Shown here piece after piece: positions 25,073-33,081 of a stretch of 64,000 nt of DNA. The notes beneath the pieces were generated by a model. That model did no database searches, had not been told where the DNA came from, and was given only the letters and a program-made list of their open reading frames with translations. The translations under genes were made by a program, and so were the position numbers. Every line of letters starts with the position of its first letter. The first letter of the stretch is position 1. Location: the NCBI GenBank assembly GCA_036388895.1, contig DASVQY010000075.1, positions 124,001 to 188,000 of the forward strand. The letters run 5' to 3'. This stretch comes from SXVE01 sp036388895 (GTDB lineage: Bacteria; Acidobacteriota; Blastocatellia; Pyrinomonadales; Pyrinomonadaceae).

Positions 25073-25603
25073 TTATTTTAACGATTCCAGAATTTTATCA
25101 ACTTTTTCGGTCGTTAAATCTTCGTGATAATCAAAACCGATTTGCATCATCGGTGCTGTGCCGCAGCTTCCCAAACATTCGACCAGCGAAACAGTAAATT
25201 TACCATCAGCGGTCGTTTCTCCTGGATGAATTCCCAAACGGCTGCAAATGTGTTCGGTAATTTCCGGCTCGCCCATAATCTTGCACGAAAGCGTTTTGCA
25301 GATTTGAATGTGGTGCCGACCGACCGGGCGAAGATTGAACATCGAGTAAAACGTCGCCGTTTCCCAAACGTCCGTGATTTCCAATTCGAGAAATTTCGCC
25401 AGAAAATTTACGCCCTGATTGTCAACCCAGCCGCGTTCGCGCTGAATAATAAATAACAAAGGGATCAGCGCCGAACGCTTTCTCTCCGGCGGATATTTCG
25501 TTAAATGCGAACGCATTTCTTCGACGACTTCAGGCGAAAAACTCGCTACTTCATCGGTGTAAACAATTTGATTTGTAAAATCTGTCGGTGCTGCTGCTGC
25601 CAT
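25073..25603 (-). CDS. nuoE: NADH-quinone oxidoreductase subunit E
   Basis: A 176-residue thioredoxin-like [2Fe-2S] subunit (cluster N1a). Cys ligands appear as CKTLSC near 102-107 and CLGSCG near 143-148. The ERGWVDNQGVNFLAKFLE region precedes them. It lies 3 bases downstream of the coiled-coil gene rather than directly after nuoD. Confidence 0.95.
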   Translation of the reverse strand: MAAAAPTDFTNQIVYTDEVASFSPEVVEEMRSHLTKYPPERKRSALIPLLFIIQRERGWVDNQGVNFLAKFLELEITDVWETATFYSMFNLRPVGRHHIQICKTLSCKIMGEPEITEHICSRLGIHPGETTADGKFTVSLVECLGSCGTAPMMQIGFDYHEDLTTEKVDKILESLK

Positions 25604-25606
25604 ATT

Positions 25607-26071
25607 TTATGCCGCTAATTTTTGTTCTATTTTTTCGAGCCGGGCGGTCAAATCTTCGACTTTGGCTTCCAATTCAAGATAATTAACGCTGAAACGCGAA
25701 ACTTTTTTGTCTAAATTTTCGACTCTGTGCTTTACCTCTTCTAACTCCGTGCGAAGCCGAACGACTTCCTTTTCAATACTCGACAGCCTGTTTTCGACTG
25801 CCGATAAACGTTTGTCAATTTCGATGACTTTCAAGCCGATTTCAGCCACCTGTTTTGAAAGAACATCAACCTTATTCTCTAAACGATCAAACCTAGTTTC
25901 AAGACCGTCAAACCTGATTTCAAGACCGTCGAATCTTTCTTCAAGCCCATCAAACCTGGTTTCAAGACCGTCGAATCTATTTTCGAGTTTGTCAATTTTG
26001 AGAATTACGGTATTCATCATCCCGGTCATCTCGCTTTTGAATCTATCGTCCGAAATCGTTTCGTCAGCCAT
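25607..26071 (-). CDS. heptad-repeat coiled-coil protein inside the nuo operon
   Basis: A 154-residue protein with no hydrophobic segment, predicted to be almost entirely coiled coil. Residues about 28-70 are near-exact 7-residue units of the form RFDGLET, encoded by 21-base tandem repeats at about 25880-25995. Later heptads (VEIDKRLSAVENRLSSIEKEV...) are degenerate. It is 5 bases from nuoD and 3 bases from nuoE, so it is fully embedded in the operon. I know no complex I subunit of this kind. It could be an assembly or scaffold factor, or a lineage-specific insertion. Confidence 0.8.
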   Translation of the reverse strand: MADETISDDRFKSEMTGMMNTVILKIDKLENRFDGLETRFDGLEERFDGLEIRFDGLETRFDRLENKVDVLSKQVAEIGLKVIEIDKRLSAVENRLSSIEKEVVRLRTELEEVKHRVENLDKKVSRFSVNYLELEAKVEDLTARLEKIEQKLAA

Positions 26072-26076
26072 AGGTT

Positions 26077-27297
26077 TTACCTATCAATTTCGCCCAACAC
26101 AATATCGAGCGAACCGATAATCGCCACAACGTCGGCGATCATCTCGCCTTCGCTCATTACCGGAAGAGCCTGCAAATTGATAAAGCTCGGTCCGCGGACG
26201 TGAACGCGGCTCGGTTTCGGAGTTCCGTCGGCTTTCATATAAACGCCTAGTTCACCTTTTGAGCCTTCGACTGCGTGATAAACTTCGCCTTCTGGAATTG
26301 AAAAGCCTTCGGCGACGATCAAAAAGTGATGAATCAGCGAATCCATATGTTTTCGCATGTCATCGCGGTCCGGCAGAACGACTTTCGGCGCATCTGCTTT
26401 AATCGGTCCCGGCTTTAATCTTTCCAGAGCTTGACGGATGATTTTGTACGATTCATATAATTCGCGCATACGAACACGAAAACGCGCCCAAACGTCGCCA
26501 TCCGTTTCGACCGGAACTTCAAAATCGTAAGTTTCGTAACCCGAATACGGATTGTGCCGACGCAAATCAAGTTCGACGTTACTCGCGCGTAAACACGGTC
26601 CGGTCAAACCCCAATCAATTGCATCTTCGCGTGAAATAATGCCGACTCCTTGAGTTCTGCTTTGCCAAATTGTATTACCAGTAGCAAGCGTTTCAAAAGT
26701 TTCCAGAGCTTCGGGGAAGCCTTCGACGAATTGCTGACAGCGGCGCTCAAAACCAGCAGGCAAATCCATCATTAACCCGCCAATACGGAAATAACTCGGG
26801 GTTAGACGTCCGCCCGACGCCGCTTCGATTAAATTTAAAATCTTTTCGCGCTGGCGGAAGCAAAAAAAGAAAACGCTCATCGCGCCGAGGTCGAGCGCGG
26901 ATGTTCCGAGCCAGACCATATGCGAAGCGATACGCTGCAATTCGCAAAAGAGGACGCGAATCGTTTGTGCGCGTTCGGGAATTTCCAAATCGAGCAACTT
27001 TTCAGCCGCCATCACGTAAGCTAAATTGTTTCCGAGCGGATTGAGATAATCCATTCGGTCTGTGATGACAATCCCTTGCTGATACTTTTTGTACTCGAAC
27101 AGCTTTTCCATTCCCGTGTGCAGATAGCCGATGTCGGGCGTGGCTTTGACGACAAGTTCGCCATCAAGTTTCAGTTCGAGCCGCAAAACGCCGTGCGTCG
27201 AAGGATGCTGCGGTCCCATCGAAAGCGTCATCTGCGATTCGAGAGATTGATCGAGGTCTTCAAATTGACCGGGAATATTTTCTACAACAACGCTCAT
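26077..27297 (-). CDS. nuoD: NADH-quinone oxidoreductase subunit D
   Basis: A 406-residue 49-kDa-type subunit, separate from NuoC. Landmarks: GPQHPSTHGVLRLELKLDGE near 29-48, with the quinone-site His, DIGYLHTGMEKLFE near 56, and DRMDYLNPLGNN near 81. The C-terminal end, DVVAIIGSLDIVLGEIDR, is the canonical terminus. Together with NuoB it forms the quinone-binding site. The start follows a TTTTGGA tandem-repeat spacer after nuoC. Confidence 0.96.
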   Translation of the reverse strand: MSVVVENIPGQFEDLDQSLESQMTLSMGPQHPSTHGVLRLELKLDGELVVKATPDIGYLHTGMEKLFEYKKYQQGIVITDRMDYLNPLGNNLAYVMAAEKLLDLEIPERAQTIRVLFCELQRIASHMVWLGTSALDLGAMSVFFFCFRQREKILNLIEAASGGRLTPSYFRIGGLMMDLPAGFERRCQQFVEGFPEALETFETLATGNTIWQSRTQGVGIISREDAIDWGLTGPCLRASNVELDLRRHNPYSGYETYDFEVPVETDGDVWARFRVRMRELYESYKIIRQALERLKPGPIKADAPKVVLPDRDDMRKHMDSLIHHFLIVAEGFSIPEGEVYHAVEGSKGELGVYMKADGTPKPSRVHVRGPSFINLQALPVMSEGEMIADVVAIIGSLDIVLGEIDR

Positions 27298-27302
27298 ATC
27301 AA

Positions 27303-27331
27303 TTTTGGATTTTGGATTTTGGATTTTGGAT
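27303..27331. repeat. heptamer tandem repeat in nuoC-nuoD spacer
   Basis: Four tandem copies of ttttgga/ggatttt. The same heptamer, on the opposite strand (atccaaa), forms the array inside hemW at 41.8 kb. Confidence 0.85.
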
Positions 27332-27376
27332 TTAAGAAATGTCGTCCAATCTTAACTACAAAATCAAAATCGCAAA

Positions 27377-27862
27377 TTAACTTAAACTGTACGGTTCGTA
27401 CCCGCGCAGCGGAAAATCTTTTCTCAGTGCATGTCCGTCAAAGTCTGACGGCAGCAAAATTCTGCGCAAATCCGGGTGTCCGTCAAAAACTACGCCGAAC
27501 ATATCGTAAGTCTCGCGTTCGTGCCAGTCGGCGGTTCTCCAGACGCTCGTCACGGTTTCGACATTCGGTGCGTCTTCGCTTAACAGGACTTTCAAACGCA
27601 AACGCTTGAAATGTTTCGTCGAAAACAAATGATAGTTGACTTCAAAACGCGGGTCTTCTTCCGGTCCAAGATCGGCTCCACATAAATCCGCGAGCATATC
27701 AAAGCCGTGGACGGATTTTAAAAACCGGCAAACATCAGCGATTGAATCGCGCGGAACCATAATGGTAACTTCACCCCGCGCATTCTTAAAATCGCTTACC
27801 CAGGCGGCATTTTCCGCTTTTAATTTGTCGACGTAAACCAGGAGTTCTGTTGCATCAGTCAT
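27377..27862 (-). CDS. nuoC: NADH-quinone oxidoreductase subunit C
   Basis: A 161-residue 30-kDa-type subunit. The family signature WRTADWHERETYDMFGVVFDGHPDLRRIL is at about 107-135, and the end is KDFPLRGYEPY. It is not fused to NuoD. It lies 47 bases after nuoB. Confidence 0.95.
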   Translation of the reverse strand: MTDATELLVYVDKLKAENAAWVSDFKNARGEVTIMVPRDSIADVCRFLKSVHGFDMLADLCGADLGPEEDPRFEVNYHLFSTKHFKRLRLKVLLSEDAPNVETVTSVWRTADWHERETYDMFGVVFDGHPDLRRILLPSDFDGHALRKDFPLRGYEPYSLS

Positions 27863-27909
27863 AATTTAACGAAAAAGTGGTGAGTTTTTTCGACTTCACC
27901 ACTTGGATT

Positions 27910-28569
27910 TTACGATGATTTGCGTCTTTCGTGGCGTGAAGGAATCGTATAAGGACGCGAAATCTGATTTTGAGCGACCAGTTCTTTGGTTTCCTGTTCC
28001 AAAGATGTTCCTTCGCTGACAGGCAAAGTTCCGGGAACAATCGAGCGACGCGATTCTTCTTCAAAGGTGTCGCGCCGGTCTTTGACCGATTCTTTCATAA
28101 TCTTATCCTGCAGCATCATAATACCATGAATAAGCATTTCTGGTCTCGGCGGGCAGCCGGGGACGTAAACGTCAACCGGAACGATTTTGTCTACGCCCTG
28201 TACAATTGCGTAGTTGTCGAAAACGCCGCCCGATGTAGCGCACGCCCCCATCGAAATAACCCATTTCGGTTCAGGCATCTGATCGTAAATACGTCGCAGC
28301 ACCGGAGCCATTTTTCGCGAAACGCGTCCTGAAACAATCATAACGTCCGCTTGTCGCGGGCTTGCGCGAAATGTTTCCGCACCGAAACGTGAAAGGTCGT
28401 GCCGCGAGCTTACAGTGTTCATCATTTCAATAGCACAGCAAGCCAATCCGAACGTAGCCGGCCACAATGAGGACTTTCTCGCCCAGTTAACCACCGCATC
28501 CAGTTTGACGGTTAAAACATCAGGCAATGATTCAAAAAGTGTATTCTCTAATCCCATTTTAAACTCCAA
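27910..28569 (-). CDS. nuoB: NADH-quinone oxidoreductase subunit B
   Basis: A 219-residue subunit carrying cluster N2. The vicinal Cys pair is in GLACCAIEMM (about 42-51). Two further ligands are in MGACATSGG near 107 and VPGCPPRPE near 137. The core ends at about residue 165; the remaining 55 residues (charged, Ser/Arg-rich) are a C-terminal extension compared with the E. coli-size protein. It follows nuoA by 4 bases. Confidence 0.96.
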   Translation of the reverse strand: MEFKMGLENTLFESLPDVLTVKLDAVVNWARKSSLWPATFGLACCAIEMMNTVSSRHDLSRFGAETFRASPRQADVMIVSGRVSRKMAPVLRRIYDQMPEPKWVISMGACATSGGVFDNYAIVQGVDKIVPVDVYVPGCPPRPEMLIHGIMMLQDKIMKESVKDRRDTFEEESRRSIVPGTLPVSEGTSLEQETKELVAQNQISRPYTIPSRHERRKSS

Positions 28570-28573
28570 AATC

Positions 28574-29062
28574 TCAAGCCGCTCGTTGTACTTCTATAGC
28601 GCGCGTTCTTCTTTCCTTTGCCATTTCCTTGGCTTCCGCTCGAGCTTCGGCACGCGCCTGCAAGCCCCAATCAAAAGTGCCTTTTTTCCAAACGTATATG
28701 TAACCGACAACAAGCGTGCCGACAAAAATCATTATTTCTATAAAAGCAATCGTGCCGAAAGCGATTGCGCTTATTTTTTCCTGTGCCAGTAATTCCTTAA
28801 AAGCCACGGCAAAAGGAATCATAAACAGAACTTCGATGTCGAACAGCAAAAAAATTACGGCGACCGTATAAAATTTTATTGAAAATCTGTCGCGCGCCGA
28901 ACCGACCGGGTCTTTTCCGGATTCGTACGGCATCAGCTTGGTCGCGGTTCGCTTACGCGGTCCGATTAGTTGGGTCACCAAAATCTGGCTTGCCGCAAAC
29001 CCGATTGCTACGAGAAACATCACTCCAATCGGCGCATAATCCATTAAACTAAATTCAGACAT
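28574..29062 (-). CDS. nuoA: NADH-quinone oxidoreductase subunit A
   Basis: A 162-residue membrane subunit with three helices (about 9-29, 66-90, 98-120). It has the family motif YESGKDPVGSARDRFSIKFYTVAVIFLLFDIEVLF near 45-80. It is the first gene of the operon, with Shine-Dalgarno aaagga upstream. The charged, Ala/Arg/Glu-rich C-terminal tail of about 35 residues is longer than usual. Confidence 0.95.
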   Translation of the reverse strand: MSEFSLMDYAPIGVMFLVAIGFAASQILVTQLIGPRKRTATKLMPYESGKDPVGSARDRFSIKFYTVAVIFLLFDIEVLFMIPFAVAFKELLAQEKISAIAFGTIAFIEIMIFVGTLVVGYIYVWKKGTFDWGLQARAEARAEAKEMAKERRTRAIEVQRAA

Positions 29063-29351
29063 TATTTGATAAAAATTCCTTTATTGGAGTTGTCCAAAAT
29101 CGTGAAATCCGACGTTAAGAATCGCTGTCTAAAGATTGAGAATTTTGGCACAAACTCAATCGTAAGTTAAGCCAGTATGAGAGTCAAGAAGCAAGAGCAG
29201 AGAGTCGCTTTACCGGCGTGAAACGAGCATTGCGCGAATCAGCCGATTTTATTTATTGACCGTTATTAACGGGCTATGTTAACTTCATAAATGGCAAATT
29301 GTGCTTTGTAAATCTACTGTTTTATTCTCGCCCGCAGATTAATCGAAAATT
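29063..29351. other. divergent intergenic region upstream of the nuo operon
   Basis: 289 bases between nuoA (minus) and the next plus-strand gene. It must hold the nuo promoter. I see no box pair on the minus strand good enough to call; on the plus strand TTGACC (near 29257) with a weak -10 is possible. No RNA gene or long repeat is seen. Confidence 0.4.
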
Positions 29352-30401
29352 GTGATTACCGGATTCAATACAGATGTTGAGTATGAAGGCGTTACCTATC
29401 ACATCCAGACCGAAGATAAAGGTATGGAAACGCCTCTGATATTGTCGCTTGTCTATAACCGCGGCACAATTCTGGCGAGCAAGCGATCTCCTTATGATGA
29501 TTTACTGAGCAGTAATTTCGACGAAAAAGTGCTTGCGGAGCGGTTGCAAAAACAGCATAAATTGATTTGTGCGGCGGTTAGCGCGGGGCGCATCGAAGAT
29601 TTAAAGCGGATGACCGTGAAAGATTCCGCCGCAAAAAAAGAAAACAACAACGGAGCTTCGAATCGAACTGCAAATACGTCGAAAATTCAAAACGAAATCG
29701 TAAAATCTTCGTCCGAGAAAATTGCAGCCAATCCGCCCGTTTCCGAAATAAAGCCCCCGTTTGTTGAAAGAGCGAAAAGTTCGCAGAAAATAGCCGAAAA
29801 AATTGACCTGGCAAAAGCCGAAATCAATAATTTGCCGGACAAAAAAGTTCAAAAACAGCCGTCGGCAACGTTAAAACAAGAAACACCGATTTTCGATCAA
29901 CCGGCAAATTCAGGCATCGGAAGCTCTCTGCCTTCGATTCCGAAACCGAAACGCGAGTTAAACTGGGAGCTTTCGACGAAATCGCTTGAAAATGAGCCGG
30001 TCGTCGAAGCTGTTCGAATTATAGAAGACGAAGTGATTTTGCCGGCTGAAGCGGTTGAAATTGTCACCGAACTCGTTTCTGGCGAAAAAGCGAAACCCGA
30101 TAAATTAAAAATAGAGCTTTTGTCGGAGACGGCGCTCAAAGGTGGAGACCGCAAAACCATCAGCGTTTTGATTCAGCGCGGAAATCGTGAAAGCGGCGGC
30201 ATAAGCGGAGCGCAAGTTATGGTCAAAGTTCTCGGTTCGAGCTTTCGCCCGCTGATTTTTCACGCGCAATCCGACAGCAGCGGCGTCGCTTCGGTTCATC
30301 TGCAATTGCCGCATTTCCGCGAAGGACGCGCCGCGCTTCTCGTCAGAGCGATGAATGCGGGCGAGCAAGTCGAGCTGCGCAGAGCGATTCTGCACGGTTG
30401 A
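29352..30401 (+). CDS. conserved two-domain protein of unknown function
   Basis: A 349-residue protein from GTG 29352. The N-terminal domain (about 1-85) starts ITGFNTDVEYEGVTYHIQTEDKG, with a pattern ending near SLVYNRGTILASKRSPY. I recall this block in other acidobacterial proteins but know no function. A low-complexity charged linker (about 90-240) follows. The C-terminal 100 residues look like an Ig-like beta sandwich (GISGAQVMVKVLG...SDSSGVASVHLQLP). There is no signal peptide, so the protein is probably cytosolic. It is divergent from the nuo operon. Confidence 0.7.
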   Translation: MITGFNTDVEYEGVTYHIQTEDKGMETPLILSLVYNRGTILASKRSPYDDLLSSNFDEKVLAERLQKQHKLICAAVSAGRIEDLKRMTVKDSAAKKENNNGASNRTANTSKIQNEIVKSSSEKIAANPPVSEIKPPFVERAKSSQKIAEKIDLAKAEINNLPDKKVQKQPSATLKQETPIFDQPANSGIGSSLPSIPKPKRELNWELSTKSLENEPVVEAVRIIEDEVILPAEAVEIVTELVSGEKAKPDKLKIELLSETALKGGDRKTISVLIQRGNRESGGISGAQVMVKVLGSSFRPLIFHAQSDSSGVASVHLQLPHFREGRAALLVRAMNAGEQVELRRAILHG

Positions 30402-30460
30402 TTCGTTTCATGATTGGACAAGAATTTTCTTGATAAGCGAAAATAAGAGAAAATCTTATT

Positions 30461-30661
30461 ATGAAAATTTACATTAACGGCGAAACGAAAGAAATTCCGG
30501 CGGAACTGAGCCTCGCCGAACTGCTCAAACATCTCGCATTGCCCGAAGAACGAATTGCTGTCGAACTGAACAAAGAAGTCGTGCGAAAAAAGGATTGGGA
30601 AAATGTAAAAGTCGCCGCCGCCGATAAAATCGAAGTAATTCACTTTGTCGGCGGCGGGTAG
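30461..30661 (+). CDS. thiS: sulfur carrier protein ThiS
   Basis: A 66-residue ubiquitin-fold protein ending in GGG (VGGG). The C-terminal glycine is adenylated and thiocarboxylated to deliver sulfur for the thiazole of thiamine. The start MKIYINGETKEIP and the length are typical. thiG follows 170 bases later. No thiamine (TPP) riboswitch motif is visible upstream. Confidence 0.92.
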   Translation: MKIYINGETKEIPAELSLAELLKHLALPEERIAVELNKEVVRKKDWENVKVAAADKIEVIHFVGGG

Positions 30662-30831
30662 AATCAATTACTAATCACGAATTACGAATTACGAATGCGG
30701 ATTGAAATTAGAAATATTTCATCCGCATTTATTTTGCCGAGTTTTTTGCTAAGATTAGAGATATACAAAAACTTGTAATTCATAGTTAATGCTTAAATAT
30801 ACAAAAAATTCATAATTCATAATTGTTTTAT
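30662..30831. repeat. short tandem repeat spacer between thiS and thiG
   Basis: Tandem acgaatt words (30677-30696) and, near the right end, tandem attcata words (30808-30824) that are their degenerate complement. Confidence 0.6.
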
Positions 30832-31602
30832 ATGATTGATTCTTTTAATTTAGCCGGAAAAACCTTTAATTCCCGTTTAATCATCGGCACGGGGAAATAT
30901 CGCTCTTACGCCGAAATGCAGGCGGCGCACCGCGCTTCGGGCGCTGAAATGGTTACCGTTGCGGTAAACCGCGTCCCGCTCGACGGAAAAACCGAATCGT
31001 TTCTCGATTATCTCGATCCGCAAATGCAGATTTTGCCGAATACCGCTGGTTGTTATGACGCGGAACACGCGATTCGCACGGCGCGTCTGGCGCGCGAGGC
31101 GCTCGAAACCGATTGGATAAAACTAGAAGTAATCGGCGATAAAATCACGCTTTTGCCGGATAACGAACAAACGCTCGAAGCCGCGCGAGTTCTTGTGAAA
31201 GAAGGGTTTATCGTGCTGCCGTATTTTTCCGACGATTTGATAATGGCGAAAAAGCTGCTGGACATCGGCTGTCCCGCCGTGATGCCACTCGCCGCGCCGA
31301 TTGGTTCGGGATTGGGCGTGCAGAATCCGGCGAATTTAAAAATTATGCGCGAACAATTGCCGGACGCGACGATTATCGTTGACGCGGGCGTCGGCGTGCC
31401 GTCAGATGCCGCGATTGCCATGGAACTCGGCGCCGACGCGATTTTGATGAACACGGCAATCGCCGAAGCGAAAGATGCGGCGCAAATGGCGGAAGCGATG
31501 AAGCTCGCCGTTCAAGCCGGAAGATTGGCTTACCAATCCGGCAGAATGCCCAAGCGTTTGTACGCTTCAGCCTCGAGTCCCATCGAAGGCGCGATAAAAT
31601 AG
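30832..31602 (+). CDS. thiG: thiazole synthase ThiG
   Basis: A 256-residue TIM-barrel protein from ATG 30832 (a TTG three codons upstream lies in the repeat). It condenses deoxyxylulose phosphate, dehydroglycine and ThiS thiocarboxylate. The start region LAGKTFNSRLIIGTGKY, the catalytic Lys in TDWIKLEVIGD (about 97), PLAAPIGSGLGVQNP near 155 and VDAGVGVPSDAA near 183 match. It pairs with thiS; no thiO/thiH or thiF is in the window. Confidence 0.95.
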   Translation: MIDSFNLAGKTFNSRLIIGTGKYRSYAEMQAAHRASGAEMVTVAVNRVPLDGKTESFLDYLDPQMQILPNTAGCYDAEHAIRTARLAREALETDWIKLEVIGDKITLLPDNEQTLEAARVLVKEGFIVLPYFSDDLIMAKKLLDIGCPAVMPLAAPIGSGLGVQNPANLKIMREQLPDATIIVDAGVGVPSDAAIAMELGADAILMNTAIAEAKDAAQMAEAMKLAVQAGRLAYQSGRMPKRLYASASSPIEGAIK

Positions 31603-31678
31603 CCTTATATTAAAAAGCTTTAGAACGAGTTTTTTATAAATATCTGAAATTTATTTTCGCAGGCACTTAAAAAATCAA

Positions 31679-31918
31679 ATGAAAGTAAAAGTTTTATTTT
31701 TCGGCGCGACCGCTGACGAGACCGGCGAGAGGGAAATCGAGGTTTCGCTTGCAAAAAATACAAAGGCAAACGAAGCTCTCGCGGAAATTCTCGAAAAATT
31801 TCCGCGTCTCGGTGAACACAAACTTCTTTTTGCGGTCAATCAGGAATACGCAAACGGCGCTGAATTTATTAAAGATGGCGACGAATTAGCAGTTTTTACA
31901 GCAGTTTCCGGCGGATAA
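31679..31918 (+). CDS. moaD: molybdopterin synthase small subunit MoaD
   Basis: A 79-residue ubiquitin-like protein ending VSGG, whose terminal glycine carries the thiocarboxylate used to make molybdopterin. The start MKVKVLFFGATADETGEREIEV is typical. It forms a heterotetramer with MoaE, the next gene. It lies 76 bases after thiG in the same direction. Confidence 0.92.
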   Translation: MKVKVLFFGATADETGEREIEVSLAKNTKANEALAEILEKFPRLGEHKLLFAVNQEYANGAEFIKDGDELAVFTAVSGG

Positions 31919-31920
31919 GT

Positions 31921-31990
31921 CATTTAACATTTATCATTTAACAGTAAACGAAACCTAAAATGATAGATGTTAAATGACAAATGTTAAATG
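31921..31990. repeat. hairpin repeat enclosing the moaE start codon
   Basis: A 23-base arm (31921-31943) is complementary to 31968-31990 with one mismatch; the words are taaatgt/taaatga in tandem. The ATG of moaE (31988-31990) is the last codon of the right arm, and no Shine-Dalgarno sequence precedes it. Confidence 0.75.
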
Positions 31991-32458
31991 ACAAACGATT
32001 TTTACGAAATAACCGGCGAGCCTTTGAATGTCGGCGAAATAGCGAGGCGCATCGTTCCGGAAAATTGCGGCGCGACGGTTACGCTCGACGGCTACGTTCG
32101 TCAATTTACAAAAGGACGCGAAACGTTGCATCTGGTTTACGAAGCCTACGAACCGATGGCTTTAAAGGAAATGAGCAAGCTTATCGAGCAGGCGCACAAA
32201 AAATTTGAAATCGAAAACGTCGGCGTCGTTCATCGTTTGGGAAAACTGAAAATCGGCGAAACGAGCGTCGTTATATCCGTCGCCGCACCGCACCGGCGAG
32301 CCGCTTTTGAAGCCTGCGAATGGCTGATAAAAGAATTGAAACGAACCGTTCCGATCTGGAAAAAAGAGGTTTTCGCCGACGGTGAATTATGGATAGAAGG
32401 CGATTCGCAAACCGAGAACGCAAAAGCGGAAGCGGAATTTAAGATTTTTGATGTTTGA
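31988..32458 (+). CDS. moaE: molybdopterin synthase catalytic subunit MoaE
   Basis: A 156-residue protein. Family motifs are present: GATVTLDGYVR near 30, LVYEAYEPMALKEM near 50, HRLGKLKIGETSVVISVAAPHRRAAFEACEWLIKELKRTVPIWKKE near 78-122 with the catalytic Lys, and the C-terminal WIEGD. It makes molybdopterin with MoaD. The only in-frame start is the ATG inside the hairpin repeat. Its 3' end overlaps the convergent HD gene by 20 bases. Confidence 0.94.
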   Translation: MTNDFYEITGEPLNVGEIARRIVPENCGATVTLDGYVRQFTKGRETLHLVYEAYEPMALKEMSKLIEQAHKKFEIENVGVVHRLGKLKIGETSVVISVAAPHRRAAFEACEWLIKELKRTVPIWKKEVFADGELWIEGDSQTENAKAEAEFKIFDV

Positions 32459-32990
32459 TTTGCGCTTCGGCTTTCTCGGTTAACTCGTCAAAATGCCTTT
32501 CCAGATTTTCGTTCACGCCGCGCAAACCTGCGACAACGTTTCTGCCCCAATTCACATATTCCAGTCTTCTTTCCTTCGACCAACCGGCGGGCGGATTGTT
32601 CATTACGTCGGTAATATTGCTGATTTTGTCGCCGAGTTTGATGAGCTTCGCGCCGTTTGAAAGATGCGGCGCGTGTTCGATTTGCAGTTGTTTGCGAACT
32701 TCTTTCGCTAAACTTTTGTCGTCCGTTACTTCCAAAACGTAGCCGCAAACCGTCTCGCCAAAAAGATCGGTTAAATCTTTCGCAGGCGTTTTTGTGTCTT
32801 CGATTGTGTCGTGCAGAATAGCGGCAGTTAAAATTTCCGTGTCTTCGACTTTTCCGATATTCGCCAAAATATTGGCGACTTCCAAAGGGTGATTGATATA
32901 AGGCTGAGCGTCGTCGCCTTTGCGTGTTTGTCCGGTGTGTTTTTTCGCCGCGAAACTGGCGGCATGCAGTATTTTATTTAGATTATTCAT
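32439..32990 (-). CDS. HD-domain phosphohydrolase (MESH1/RelA-SpoT hydrolase-like)
   Basis: A 183-residue single HD domain. KHTGQTRKGDDAQPYINHPLEVA at about 17-39 supplies the first His, and TAAILHDTIEDT near 56-67 is the HD motif. GDKISNITDV near 141 supplies the last Asp. This resembles the N-terminal hydrolase half of RelA/SpoT and the stand-alone MESH1 enzymes that hydrolyse (p)ppGpp. No synthetase domain is present. The substrate assignment is by similarity only. Confidence 0.85.
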   Translation of the reverse strand: MNNLNKILHAASFAAKKHTGQTRKGDDAQPYINHPLEVANILANIGKVEDTEILTAAILHDTIEDTKTPAKDLTDLFGETVCGYVLEVTDDKSLAKEVRKQLQIEHAPHLSNGAKLIKLGDKISNITDVMNNPPAGWSKERRLEYVNWGRNVVAGLRGVNENLERHFDELTEKAEAQIKHQKS

Positions 32991-33012
32991 ATTTCAGTTT
33001 ACCCGTAAAATA

Positions 33013-33050
33013 AAAAAGATCAAGAACAAATTACTGCTCTCGATCTTTTT
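33013..33050. terminator. bidirectional terminator hairpin
   Basis: aaaaagatc (33013-33021) pairs with gatcttttt (33042-33050), with inner AGA/TCT pairs. A run of T on one strand and A on the other suits termination of the S55 peptidase gene. Confidence 0.65.
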
Positions 33051-33081
33051 CTTTAATAATTTGAAAGTAACTTGAAAAAAA

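Noticed and set aside
30402..30460. TPP riboswitch upstream of thiS
   Set aside because: The spacer is only 59 bases and lacks the CTGAGA-type THI-box words.
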